64,000 nt of DNA from Mycolicibacterium sp. CBMA 226 (GCF_009729075.1 NZ_VTGY01000001.1:62001-126000); one strand, 5' to 3'. Shown: positions 1 through 8,339, counted from the stretch's first letter. Program-made: numbers and translations. The notes: generated by a model from the letters alone, not told the origin.

Positions 1-690
1 CACCGCGACTGGCACACAGGCCTCGTCCTGAGCGCCGACCCCGACACCTACTACGCGCGGTTGTGTCCGCTGGAGATCTGGGACGCGATGGTGGAAGTCA
101 CCGGATACATCGACGTTCCGCAGCAGCCTGATCTGCTGTACCAGTTCCTACCGGTCAGGTGGGGGACTGTGCGTCAAGACGGCGTCGAATTCTCCAACAT
201 GACTTACGATTCGCCGTTGCTGGACCCGTATCGTCAACCACCGAAGGGCACGTTCAGAGACTCCGATGCGGCGGCGCCTTTCTCCATGGACCCGAACGAT
301 TTGTCACGCATCTGGTTTCCTGATCCCAGTACCGGCCGTGTCGAAGAGATCCCGTGGCGCGGTAAAGACCGTTGTGATGCACCGTGCACCCGCAATATCG
401 TTGACGCGGCATGCAGGATAATCCGTGCGCGCGGCGGAAACAATGTCCTGACCCGTCATTCGGCGACACGCCTCATCCTCGCTGAACTGGGCGAACTCAC
501 CAGAAACCCGCCACGGAGCGCATGGAAGACACTGGCCGCGGCGACACAGCGCGTCGAACAATCACGTGCTGACCACGAAGAAGCACAGCAAGCCCAGAAC
601 CGCGTCGTGACCGTTCATGCCATCAACCCACGTGAGTCGCTCTCCGACCGCTTCCGTCAACCATGGCCAAATCTGTTGGAGGAGAACTGA
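1..690 (+). CDS. TniA/TnsB-like transposase, C-terminal part (5' end outside window)
   Basis: The frame is open from base 1, so this is the 3' end of a longer gene; about 229 residues are visible. The visible part lacks the DDE catalytic core. It resembles the C-terminal beta-barrel of Mu/TniA/TnsB transposases: an LLDPYR-type segment is followed by SRIWFPDPSTGRVEEIPWRG, the usual position line of that domain, and then by a charged, alanine-rich helical tail of the kind that contacts the ATPase partner. It is followed after only four bases by a TniB-type ATPase, which supports the assignment. Inference: it is the strand-transfer subunit of a Tn7/Tn5053-like element. Whether the whole gene is intact cannot be seen. 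Confidence 0.72.
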   Translation, partial: HRDWHTGLVLSADPDTYYARLCPLEIWDAMVEVTGYIDVPQQPDLLYQFLPVRWGTVRQDGVEFSNMTYDSPLLDPYRQPPKGTFRDSDAAAPFSMDPNDLSRIWFPDPSTGRVEEIPWRGKDRCDAPCTRNIVDAACRIIRARGGNNVLTRHSATRLILAELGELTRNPPRSAWKTLAAATQRVEQSRADHEEAQQAQNRVVTVHAINPRESLSDRFRQPWPNLLEEN

Positions 691-694
691 AATT

Positions 695-1825
695 GTGGAC
701 GCCCAGCGTTGGCATGACTATTGCCTCTCTGACCCGGTCCCAGAGCCTGAAGTCCTCACCTTGAGGCAATGGAGGCACCTAACTGAGGTGCAGCGGTGCC
801 ACCATATCGCTGCCCTCGAACGCTGGCTAGACAAGCTCTTTCTACTCACCGATGACCTGGCCGAGATCGGCCAGACCGTGACCGATATCGTCAGCCGGAA
901 CACGCGAACACCGCCCGGAGCGAAGAAGATCGTGGTGATCACCGGGCCAAATCTGTGCGGTAAGAGCACCATGATGATGCACCTGGCCCGGGAGCTCCAT
1001 CTGGCGTTGATCGATACCGCCGATCGCGACCCGCGTGGACGCCCGATTGTTCGTCTCGGCCCCGATAGCGAAGCCGATTACTGCCCAATAGCCATGATCA
1101 CCCTTCCCGCCAGAGCCCAGATCGCCGGCGTGAACCGACAGGTTCTTGGGCACTACGGGGTTCCGATTGACGGGCGCGGGGATCTCACGATCGCGACGAT
1201 CGAGGCCGCAAAACGGCACCAGACACACGTCCTGATCGTCGACGACACCCATCTGCTCTACACGGACTGGAAGGGTGGCCGCTTCGTCCTCGATCACATC
1301 AAAGTCATCAATACTGCTTTAGGAGAACAACCGTGGGGCGCGACGCTGATCCTGGTGGGGGCAAACCTCGCCGGCAGTGACCTGGTGCGCGACCCGCAGA
1401 TCGCTGGACGCCTCATACTGCGAGAAGTACCCACATACGACCTCAATGAGAGTTCATCGCTCGAAGAATGCGCCAAATGGCAACGGATCGCGGCTCAACT
1501 CGAGGACCTCGTCCTGCCGTATCTACCAGCAGGTAAGCCAGGAATGCTCTACATCCAGTTGGCTGGTGAACTTTCGCTGCGCACGCAAGGCTACATCGGC
1601 GATCTGGTCGAGTTGATCGCCAAAGCAACCGTCGCCGCCAGCCTCGATGGCTCGCACCGAATTACGAAAAAGCATCTTGATGGCGTAGAACTCAGCGAAC
1701 GCGCGAAAGAGGCTTACCAAGCGAAGCTGGCCGAACAGCGACGGCGAGGGCGCCGGACGCAGAAGGGTGCCAACGAGGACGATGGCGCGGCGTCTCCGTC
1801 GCCCCGAGCGGCATCATCGGGGTGA
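695..1825 (+). CDS. tniB: TniB/TnsC-like AAA+ transposition ATPase
   Basis: 376 residues from a GTG start chosen because GGAGGA lies about 12 bases upstream and the upstream gene stops four bases before. A Walker A motif (GPNLCGKST) lies at about residues 84-92 and a Walker B (HVLIVDD) at about 178-184. The C-terminus is basic and low in complexity. TniB/TnsC proteins are AAA+ regulators that bridge the target selector (TniQ) and the DDE transposase. The transposase gene is immediately upstream and a TniQ-type gene is convergent downstream, so the trio is a complete-looking regulatory set. AAA+ ATPases are diverse, so the family call depends partly on this context. Confidence 0.78.
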   Translation: MDAQRWHDYCLSDPVPEPEVLTLRQWRHLTEVQRCHHIAALERWLDKLFLLTDDLAEIGQTVTDIVSRNTRTPPGAKKIVVITGPNLCGKSTMMMHLARELHLALIDTADRDPRGRPIVRLGPDSEADYCPIAMITLPARAQIAGVNRQVLGHYGVPIDGRGDLTIATIEAAKRHQTHVLIVDDTHLLYTDWKGGRFVLDHIKVINTALGEQPWGATLILVGANLAGSDLVRDPQIAGRLILREVPTYDLNESSSLEECAKWQRIAAQLEDLVLPYLPAGKPGMLYIQLAGELSLRTQGYIGDLVELIAKATVAASLDGSHRITKKHLDGVELSERAKEAYQAKLAEQRRRGRRTQKGANEDDGAASPSPRAASSG

Positions 1826-2199
1826 GGCCGGTCGGTACGTGGATACCACACAAGCGCAGTGCTCTGTTTGACCTGTCGGCAACCATCGCCGCATGGCACG
1901 ACGGGCACGGTGTGTTCTCGAATAACACTCCTGGACCGATGAAAGTAGCCAAATCGATGAGCCTTGAGCGTCGGGCAGCCGCAGTGCCGCTGTTGCCGAA
2001 ACGCTCTTACCTGGTCAGGTTGTGTCTGTCTGCTACTTGAATCCGTTGTATTGCAACGATTTTGTGCGAATGCTCTTCAGAACCAAGGTCCGCCGCGCCG
2101 TGCAGCCACCAGCGGCGGATGTCTGGCGGGCCCTATCGTGCCGAAGCGATTGGTCATCGAGTGACCGAACCGAGAACGGCGGGCGGTTCGGTATTCGGT
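1826..2199. other. Intergenic stretch between convergent tniB and tniQ
   Basis: About 370 bases between the stop codons of the convergent tniB and tniQ genes. Short open frames are present, but none has a convincing ribosome binding site or a recognisable protein. No clear transposon terminal repeats were seen. Confidence 0.4.
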
Positions 2200-3858
2200 T
2201 CACGGGTTAGCGGCGAGCCCGAGGGCGCGAAGGTCCCGTTGTGCGGGCTGGGGTAGCCGGTCACGGAACTTCCGGTAGTTGCGCTTCTGGTCGTTGTTCG
2301 GGCCACCTGGCCAGGCGGGGCTGGTATCGAGCACCGCTTGAGCGACTTCACACCACATCCATGTGATGGCATGTGGAACTGTTGCGAGCCGCCGTGCTGG
2401 CACCGTTGACTTGCACCATGTTTCGACCCACTCTGCGGGGCGCGAAGCCATGGATTTGATAGCTGATTCGCGTCTGCGGAAGTCGCGTTCGGCCGGCAGC
2501 GTGCGAATGACAGCGTCGACCGCATCCGCAAACGTTGTCGGAGTGACTCGCATTTGGACCTGCGCTGCCGCGGCATTGCGTACCGCGACGTCTGGAGCCA
2601 CACCTATCTGGGCGGCTGCGTCGGCCCACGTGGTTGCCGAGGTCACCGCTCTGACGATGCACAACGAGACGTACAGGCGGCCTGTCCACTCGAAGGTGCC
2701 GAGCATGGCCGCGAAAGTTGCTGCATAGATGTCGGCGTCAATCATTTGGGGAATCGACTGAGGGCGCAGGGTGTAGGTCTTCGTTGTGGCGGTCAGGCGG
2801 CGTCCTACGTGAGATCGCTCGGCAATCGCCACGTTGATAATCCGCTGTGTGAGGGGGGAGCGGACGGTTCGCGTCGACAGCCAATTGCGGGGGCCGCCCG
2901 GAACGCCGGAAATGGGATCGAACCATGGTTTCGCCGCGGCTGATGCTGCCTCGAAGGCTGGCTGGGTAAGGATGTGATGCGCTTCAGCGAGTATGTGGCC
3001 GCGCACCAGGGGACTGTGCGGGGGACGGACGTGCCAGGTTGGGCCGTGAGCGGCGGTGTCGCGCTGCTGTGCTTCTTCCCGCAATAACTGTACCCACGGC
3101 GCGTGAGCCGGATACCCGGGGCGGGCGGCCAGGTGGACCAATAGCGTTGCAAGATTGCGAAGTTCGGCGAGGTACCTACGTGGGTCCGCCTCATCGCCGA
3201 GCATCTCGGTGGGCCGACCTGCAGTTGCATCAAGGATCGCCTCGGTAGTGCCAAGGACCGGCCCGCTCGCGCTCTGGGCGTGGTGGTCGATAACCGAATG
3301 CAGGCAGGGACTGCCTGATCCGGTGCTGTTGGCACATGGCTGTTCGGCTCCGGCAACCGATCGCAACGGCAAGCGTGAATAGCTGCGAAACGCACGACCG
3401 CAGCCCGCGCATTGACTAACCAAGAAGACTCGGTGGTCCGGGCACGCTGTGATGATCGGCAGCCGCCATTGCACTCTCCAAATTCCCCCGTTGGCGATAC
3501 ATTGGGGGCAAGCGTGCGAACTAAGTGCAGGAAACCACCCCTGCTTAACCACGTGCCGATAGCTGCGAGGCCGGTCAGGGTCGAAATCGGTAAGGCGCAG
3601 GGGCAGATCGCCGTCAAACCGCGCGAGCGACGCCAATCCCACCGCACCGGGGTCGATTCCACTCAACTCGGAAATTCGCCTGACGAGAGCAGTAGCCGGC
3701 TTGAGTATGAAGAGCGCCGTTGTCGGCGTACTCGAATAGTCGTGCTGCCGAAGAATTTTGAGAAGTCGATACGGTTGAAGACCATTGATGACAGCGAGAC
3801 GTTCCAGGAAGCCATCGAGTGCTTCCCGGCTGTCTAACGTGATACGAACCGGCAGCAC
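2200..3858 (-). CDS. tniQ: TniQ family target-selection protein
   Basis: 552 residues, GTG start. The N-terminal domain carries the TniQ zinc-ribbon pattern: C117/C120 (CPQC), C139 and H142 (CPDH), C150/C153 (CAGC), with further cysteines around 185-200. TniQ/TnsD proteins bind target DNA and recruit the TniB/TnsC ATPase. The rest is probably a DNA-binding extension and has no motif I recognise. Orientation is unusual: the gene faces tniB instead of following it. At about 550 residues it is longer than minimal TniQ proteins and nearer the TnsD size, so site-specific targeting is possible but unproven. Confidence 0.78.
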   Translation of the reverse strand: MLPVRITLDSREALDGFLERLAVINGLQPYRLLKILRQHDYSSTPTTALFILKPATALVRRISELSGIDPGAVGLASLARFDGDLPLRLTDFDPDRPRSYRHVVKQGWFPALSSHACPQCIANGGIWRVQWRLPIITACPDHRVFLVSQCAGCGRAFRSYSRLPLRSVAGAEQPCANSTGSGSPCLHSVIDHHAQSASGPVLGTTEAILDATAGRPTEMLGDEADPRRYLAELRNLATLLVHLAARPGYPAHAPWVQLLREEAQQRDTAAHGPTWHVRPPHSPLVRGHILAEAHHILTQPAFEAASAAAKPWFDPISGVPGGPRNWLSTRTVRSPLTQRIINVAIAERSHVGRRLTATTKTYTLRPQSIPQMIDADIYAATFAAMLGTFEWTGRLYVSLCIVRAVTSATTWADAAAQIGVAPDVAVRNAAAAQVQMRVTPTTFADAVDAVIRTLPAERDFRRRESAIKSMASRPAEWVETWCKSTVPARRLATVPHAITWMWCEVAQAVLDTSPAWPGGPNNDQKRNYRKFRDRLPQPAQRDLRALGLAANP

Positions 3859-4009
3859 CGCAACCCCCGACTTGTCCTATGCACACTCATCGCGACGTTG
3901 AGGGCGCTGGTCAACCGCTGACGGCATTTCACCGGTTAGTCGGACCGCATCGCGGCCCGGTTAAGTCTTAGGTGCCAGTCCGAGGATCGGCTAGGAACCT
4001 GTCTAATGT

Positions 4010-4021
4010 ACTACTAGTAGT
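4010..4021. promoter_or_regulatory. CTACTAGTAG palindrome, copy 1
   Basis: A 12-bp perfect palindrome, ACTACTAGTAGT, upstream of the Fic operon. The same 10-bp core recurs at 4123-4132 and 7468-7477. It is the likely operator of the XRE regulator encoded at 7516-7776 (inference). Confidence 0.6.
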
Positions 4022-4122
4022 GTATGTTGTTCTGTAGAATCTGGCACTGACCTGCTGTACCTATTTGGCTCTGGCTTCGGCATAGGGCCGCAATTTCGCT
4101 AGAGCGATCACATCTCAAGACG

Positions 4123-4132
4123 CTACTAGTAG
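4123..4132. promoter_or_regulatory. CTACTAGTAG palindrome, copy 2
   Basis: Second exact copy of the palindrome, 112 bases from the first and about 146 bases before the first gene of the Fic operon. The same-side pair suggests cooperative repressor binding. Confidence 0.6.
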
Positions 4133-4277
4133 GAATGCCGATGAGCGGGGCGATGCCCAAGCCGCTTTCGGGGCAAGCATGAATCGCTGGTGACCCGACG
4201 GCCTCGCGGTGTCGTTAGCCGGGCCGAGTGCGGCCGGCGTAGCTACAGCTGGACAGACTTGACCTCAGGAGGCGGCC

Positions 4278-4637
4278 GTGGTGGATATCGTCGAGTCGAT
4301 GCTCGGCTCGTTGTCTGCCGACCACCCGTTTGGCGAGGGAATCGGCCCGTTCTATGACTCGGACGGTGCCGCTGAGTGCATGCGGCGGCCGAGGCGCACC
4401 GTGGAAACCTGGGCCTGCAGTCATCAACTCCTTGCGTGTCCGACGGCCGAAGGGCCCTTGGTGTTTCCAGCTTTTCAGTTCAACCTGGACGGCACGCCGT
4501 TGCCTGGGCTCGAACCGGTCCTGTTTGCGCTGGCTAGGGGCGCTGCTGATCGTTGGCGGGTGGCGTTGTGGATGAGCACTCTCAATACATCGTCGATAAC
4601 CGCACCATGCGCGATATCGCAGACGAACTCGACGTGA
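4278..4637 (+). CDS. MbcA-like DNA-binding protein paralogue, C-terminus divergent or truncated
   Basis: 119 residues from GTG, with AGGAGG five bases upstream. Residues 20-100 match the gene at 5773-6198 almost block for block: IGPF at the start of a small HTH, then ACPTAEGxLVFPxFQ, then LPGL and a WRVALWM segment. This layout is that of mycobacterial HTH proteins carrying an Xre/MbcA/ParS-type toxin-binding region. After ALWM the homology stops and is replaced by about 20 unrelated residues, while another frame opens into an HTH protein. The toxin-binding end therefore appears lost, by frameshift or recombination. It may still bind DNA. The family call is from memory of the pattern. Confidence 0.6.
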   Translation: MVDIVESMLGSLSADHPFGEGIGPFYDSDGAAECMRRPRRTVETWACSHQLLACPTAEGPLVFPAFQFNLDGTPLPGLEPVLFALARGAADRWRVALWMSTLNTSSITAPCAISQTNST

Positions 4638-4738
4638 GCCCACCGACGCTAGCGCGATGGGCGAAAAACTGCGGAATCCCGCGGCGGCCGCGTGGTGGCG
4701 GCAGTCACAAGTCAGCACTACTGAAGGCGAACGCATGA
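4553..4738 (+). CDS. Small helix-turn-helix protein
   Basis: 61 residues; the start is uncertain and a GTG at 4568 is possible. Residues 18-45 (TMRDIADELDVSPPTLARWAK) form a homeodomain-like HTH, followed by GIPRRPRGG, the basic tail typical of resolvase-like and mycobacterial regulatory HTHs. It overlaps the end of the previous gene by 85 bases in another frame. Its stop overlaps the next start (ATGA at 4735). The HTH could be the displaced C-terminal domain of the preceding gene after a frameshift, or a separate regulator. No enzymatic domain is present. Confidence 0.5.
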   Translation: MAGGVVDEHSQYIVDNRTMRDIADELDVSPPTLARWAKNCGIPRRPRGGGSHKSALLKANA

Positions 4739-4893
4739 CTGCCCCGTCCGGCGGCACTCAACTGCGACTGCTGACGACCGCTGGTGTACAACAGGCTCCG
4801 CCGCAGCAGTCTCCGAAGTCATGGTCGGAACCGGACGGCCTTAGAAGCACAGCCGAGAACCACACCAACAGCCACCGATCTGAGTCAGCATGA
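4735..4893 (+). CDS. 52-residue hypothetical protein linking HTH gene and fic
   Basis: The ATG overlaps the HTH stop (ATGA) and the TGA overlaps the fic start (ATGA), so the frame is exactly sandwiched by two four-base overlaps. The protein is polar, rich in Ser, Gln and Pro, and has no recognised domain. The double overlap is the main evidence that it is translated and couples fic expression to the upstream genes. It may instead be only a translational relay. Confidence 0.45.
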   Translation: MTAPSGGTQLRLLTTAGVQQAPPQQSPKSWSEPDGLRSTAENHTNSHRSESA

Positions 4894-5783
4894 CACCCGA
4901 TCCAGTGCTGACTCCAACGCAACAGCAGGTTGTCCGAAGCAGCATTGCCAGCGGCGCAATAGAAGGCTGGCGCCCCACCGCAGACGACACCGATCTGCTC
5001 CACCACGTGGCAGCTGGCAGTATCACCGCCTCCGACGCTGTTCGCCGTGTACTGGAACTGCACTCGTCCGAAATGAGTCACGCCCATACAGAAGCTGTTG
5101 CAAAACAACACGATTGGAGAACAGCATCGTGGGATGACTACCTTTACGCCGGCACCAACGTACTGGTCAACCGCCTGAACATCCGTGACAGCCGGCAGCT
5201 CGCACGGGCGGAGGGGATCCTGGTCGCGATCCGTACAGTCGAAGTAACATCGGGCACCGCTGGTGTCTCCGACGAGTTCGATAACACTCAGCTGTGTGCT
5301 TTCCATTGTCAACTGGCACAAGACCTCTACGACTGGGCTGGCCGCTACCGGTCGGTACCCATGGGCAAGCAGTGGTCGGGGTTCGCTCCGGTCGACAATA
5401 TCGCTGCATGCGTGGAACGAGCCGTCGAAGTTGTGGCTGAAACTGACTGGACCACAGTGGCAGACAACGAATTCGCCGAGCAGGCCGCCATCATGTACGC
5501 CTGGCTGAATTACGCACACCCATTCCGAGATCTCAACGGCCGCACAACCCGACTCTTCATGAACTGCGTTGCGGCACGATCGCATCGAGTCATCGACTAC
5601 GACAAGGTGCCCAGGGACGTGTGGATTCAACGGTCCGCGTTCACGGTCCCTGACCAAGGTCAAACACGCCCACAGCCCGAGTACATGACACCGGTCTTCC
5701 GAGCGTGCACACGGGACTTCGGAGCCGATGGCCGCCTGGACAAGCTATCAATCGATCGGCAACGGGGCTGGCATGGAACATGA
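4890..5783 (+). CDS. fic: Fic family enzyme with N-terminal inhibitory helix
   Basis: 297 residues. Fic proteins transfer AMP, or occasionally other groups, from nucleotides to target proteins. The active loop is HPFRDLNGRTTR: H210, D214, N216, R218 and R221 are present, but the canonical Gly before Asn is Leu215. LYDWAGRYR (147-153) is a typical Fic helix. Near the N-terminus S21-xxx-E25-G26 matches the inhibitory (S/T)xxxE(G/N) motif, within a stretch like the VbhA antitoxin (EGW..., then AAGSITASDAV). The antitoxin helix is therefore fused in front of the catalytic domain, as in class II Fic enzymes. The gene is coupled to the ORF upstream and overlaps the MbcA-like gene downstream by 11 bases, suggesting a toxin-antitoxin or signalling role. 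The target is unknown. Confidence 0.85.
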   Translation: MTPDPVLTPTQQQVVRSSIASGAIEGWRPTADDTDLLHHVAAGSITASDAVRRVLELHSSEMSHAHTEAVAKQHDWRTASWDDYLYAGTNVLVNRLNIRDSRQLARAEGILVAIRTVEVTSGTAGVSDEFDNTQLCAFHCQLAQDLYDWAGRYRSVPMGKQWSGFAPVDNIAACVERAVEVVAETDWTTVADNEFAEQAAIMYAWLNYAHPFRDLNGRTTRLFMNCVAARSHRVIDYDKVPRDVWIQRSAFTVPDQGQTRPQPEYMTPVFRACTRDFGADGRLDKLSIDRQRGWHGT

Positions 5784-6198
5784 TTCGACCGGACCCGAGG
5801 ATGCGGCCTGCATCGATCCGATGCCCATCCACGCGCTGGACGAGCTGATCGGACCCTTCCATGATGGCGCGCATATAGCGCGCCGGCTGTGTATCTCGGA
5901 GGACACCATCACGGAACTGGTCCGTCATAACGAAGTGCTGGCTTGCCCCACCGCTGAAGGAATGTTGGTCTTTCCCACCTTCCAGCTCACAGCTGACGAC
6001 ACATTGCTGCCCGGCCTTGGGCGGATCGTGGCGATGATGACCCAGGGCACCGCCGACATGTGGCAGATCGCAATGTGGATGCGCACAGCGAGCGAGGAGC
6101 TGTCTGGCTGTACACCGCATGAGGCGCTGCAGCAAGGACGCCACGATGCGGTGGAGTGCTTAGCGAACCAGACCGCCGCTCGGTGGCGGCCGCACTGA
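5773..6198 (+). CDS. MbcA-like HTH protein with putative toxin-binding C-terminus
   Basis: 141 residues; ATG at 5773 lies inside the last codons of fic (11-base overlap), so translation is coupled. The N-terminal half holds an HTH (ARRLCISEDTITELVRHNEV). It is followed by ACPTAEGMLVFPTFQ, LPGL and AMWMRT, then SGCTPHEALQQGRHDAVECLA, the Trp-x-x ... P-x-x-x-L-x-x-G ... A pattern of Xre/MbcA/ParS toxin-binding domains. Known members of that class usually neutralise RES-domain toxins; here the coupled partner is Fic. It is a paralogue of 4278-4637 and is the intact one. A role as antitoxin and autoregulator is inferred. Confidence 0.6.
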   Translation: MEHDSTGPEDAACIDPMPIHALDELIGPFHDGAHIARRLCISEDTITELVRHNEVLACPTAEGMLVFPTFQLTADDTLLPGLGRIVAMMTQGTADMWQIAMWMRTASEELSGCTPHEALQQGRHDAVECLANQTAARWRPH

Positions 6199-6319
6199 AC
6201 AAACCGAAGATGCTCAGTGTTAGTCGGCTTATCGACTTCGGCGTGACCACTGCTGCGATCGTCCGCTACACCCGCGCCACGGCTAAAGCGTGATTGGAGA
6301 TTAGCTTCAGCTGCTGATG

Positions 6320-6359
6320 ATGGACGGGCTGCCGCGCTGTGAACTACCAGCCCGTCCAT
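6320..6359. terminator. Hairpin after the Fic operon
   Basis: Perfect 12-bp inverted repeat: ATGGACGGGCTG at 6320-6331 and its complement at 6348-6359, with a 16-base loop. It lies about 120 bases after the last gene of the operon. There is no T-tract, as is common for mycobacterial terminators. Confidence 0.45.
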
Positions 6360-7467
6360 GGCGGCGGCTGTGCGCTCCGAGACACGCTGCCCACGTCGCT
6401 ACCAGTGGATGGTGTCCCGTGGATCGCCCGCGGGTCTAGGCACATGGCTCTGGCCGGTGCCGTCAGGCCTTTCACTCGATGTCGATGGTTCACATTAAGG
6501 TTCCGCCAGTGATCATCCTCTGAAAGAGAATTCGCGTGTGTCGTTGAAGATGGGCAGAACCGGTGTTTGGTTGGGATTGAGGCGCGGCGGGATTGTGCGG
6601 ATCATGTTCAATAGATTCAACGCCCCGTGTTCTGGGCGGTGGTTCGCGAACGCCCACCTCCGGACGTGACATCATTTGAGAATACTTGCATTACCGCAGG
6701 TCAGCGGATCGGCAGGTGTCACGGAATTTGAGACCCTACGGGGCCAATACGTCGAGTCTGCGGAGTGACCGGCGGTTGCTATCCCTTTTTCGTGCAGTGT
6801 GAGCGATGATGATGGCTGAGAATCCGAGGCTCGAGAAGCGCGCCAACTGCGAGGATGGTCTCGCGGAAACGGGCGGGTCTCCAGGCGGCATGCCTCCCAA
6901 AGATGCGGCGCCGCAACCCAAATCAATTGCGTTCACTACGCCGGTCAGCAGACAGGTGCCAGAACGACCGAACTAAAAAGCATCGGGCAAGTGCGGGCAG
7001 TAAACAATGACCCGGCAGTGTCGAGGAGTCGTAGCGCTGTTGGTTCGAGCTCGTCGGCCTTGTCGTTGCACACAACGTGTCTGTTACGTCCGAAGCCGGC
7101 TGCGGCCTTGGTCGGCGGGGAATACGTGGGCCTAGGTACGTTGGCGCGGATCACGCGCATCGGCGCAATGCAGTTTGCGCTTAATGCACTGGTAGTAGGT
7201 CAGCAGCTGGAGCATGAGATCGGATGTGCGGTCTCAACTCTGCCAACTAGACGTCTTCATTGTGCGCCGATGATGCCTGACGGACTTATTCGGGATGGCT
7301 GACTTGCTGGTGCCGCCGGCAGATGTTCGTTGCTCGCCGATTCAGACTCGGCTGCGGTGGCTTCGAATTTGGGTTCCGGTGTGATCCATTGCTTGTAGTT
7401 CCGAGCGACGTGAATGCGCTGCAGCAGCTGGCTGGATGGTGCTTGGTGGACCATTCGAAAGAAAAAC
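6360..7467. other. Apparently gene-poor accessory region
   Basis: More than 1.1 kb between the Fic operon hairpin and the XRE promoter. Several frames of 60-100 codons exist on both strands, but none has a recognisable domain, a good ribosome binding site or consistent coding character. It may be decayed mobile DNA. Confidence 0.4.
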
Positions 7468-7478
7468 CTACTAGTAGG
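7467..7478. promoter_or_regulatory. CTACTAGTAG palindrome, copy 3 (XRE promoter)
   Basis: Perfect 12-bp palindrome CCTACTAGTAGG, 38 bases before the XRE regulator's GTG. The core is identical to the two sites before the Fic operon, so autoregulation plus control of that operon is the simplest reading. Confidence 0.6.
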
Positions 7479-7515
7479 GCTGACTTTGAGTAGCTGACGA
7501 TAGGTACTAGATGGC

Positions 7516-7776
7516 GTGCCGACACGCCCCAGCCAGAATGACCCAAGACGGGTCGCTGCGTGGGAGCGTCGGCGCCGTCAGGTCGGTCTCAAAATCCACA
7601 AGTTGCGGCTCGACCGAGGTTTCACACTCGAGCAACTCGCTATGCTCTCGGGCGTCTCGCGTAACGTTCTCATGGACCTCGAGCACGGCCGGCGAGGCAT
7701 CCTGCACGAGCGGTTGTTCGATATCGCCAAGGCCCTAGGCGTCACCGCCGTGGAGCTCATCGATGGTATCCGGTAA
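7516..7776 (+). CDS. XRE-family transcriptional regulator
   Basis: 86 residues, GTG start. Residues 28-83 are a Cro/C1-type HTH: LRLDRGFTLEQLAMLSGVSR, then NVLMDLEHGRR, then ALGVTAVELIDGI, the standard five-helix pattern. There is no extra domain, so it is a minimal dimeric repressor. A perfect palindrome stands 38 bases upstream and is repeated in front of the Fic operon 3 kb away, so this protein is the best candidate to bind all three. A weaker overlapping start at 7511 is in another frame and is not preferred. Confidence 0.82.
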   Translation: MPTRPSQNDPRRVAAWERRRRQVGLKIHKLRLDRGFTLEQLAMLSGVSRNVLMDLEHGRRGILHERLFDIAKALGVTAVELIDGIR

Positions 7777-8339
7777 CGACCGCAGCTTCAGAGAAGAGAC
7801 GCCGCGCTCTGTCGAGACGACATCGCCCTTTGTACGGCCTGGTTGTGGCCGGCAGATAGGGCTTGGACCGGGCATCCTGTCGCGGGATACTGCGTGTCTA
7901 ATGCTCTGCCACTAACGTCATCGCAGTCGGTGACACTAGTGAGGATGGGTATGGCGAGACGGCGCGCGAGCGGGTGCAGTTCATCGTCAGCAAGATTCGC
8001 AACCATCTCGCTCGTGCCACGTGCACGCATCACGTCAGGGACCTCGCTGCTGTCGAGGTCATCATTGGAGACAAAGTTCGGTGGTGCCCAGCCTGCGGAA
8101 TTGCTCTCGACATCTGAAGCTGGCCATTATCTGAGCTAGGCTTCCGCCCAGAACACCAACCGCTACCGTTGCTACCTCTCCGAGCGCCTTTGGTCCGGGC
8201 TGGCAAGTTATGTTGCGGCGCAGGCGATCTGCTGGACATTGTCTCGGTCGGATGTTGTGCGTATGGCCGCGAAAACGTCGGCTTCGGTGGCGCCGGTAGT
8301 CATGCAGGTGTGCTCGTTGGTGGGGAAGCGGAGGTCTTG
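7777..8339. other. Non-coding or decayed stretch
   Basis: About 560 bases between the XRE gene and the convergent racemase. The open frames here have no recognised similarity or start signals. It marks the junction between the accessory region and the catabolic island. Confidence 0.4.

Larger units (their letters stand above)
3859..4277. promoter_or_regulatory. Divergent regulatory region with two CTACTAGTAG palindromes
   Basis: 419 bases between tniQ (leftward) and the Fic operon (rightward). It has no convincing gene. It holds two copies of the 10-bp perfect palindrome CTACTAGTAG, at 4011-4020 and 4123-4132. A possible -10 box (TAGAAT, 4035-4040) sits about one promoter spacing downstream of the first copy, which would place that palindrome over the -35 region. 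Confidence 0.5.

Noticed and set aside
4758..5663. 301-codon frame antisense to fic
   Set aside because: It lies opposite a well-supported Fic gene with clear motifs; no similarity to any protein was recognised.
6209..6292. Short ORF MLSVSRLIDFGVTTAAIVRY... after the Fic operon
   Set aside because: 28 codons, with no ribosome binding site and no clear domain; it may be the remnant of a gene end.
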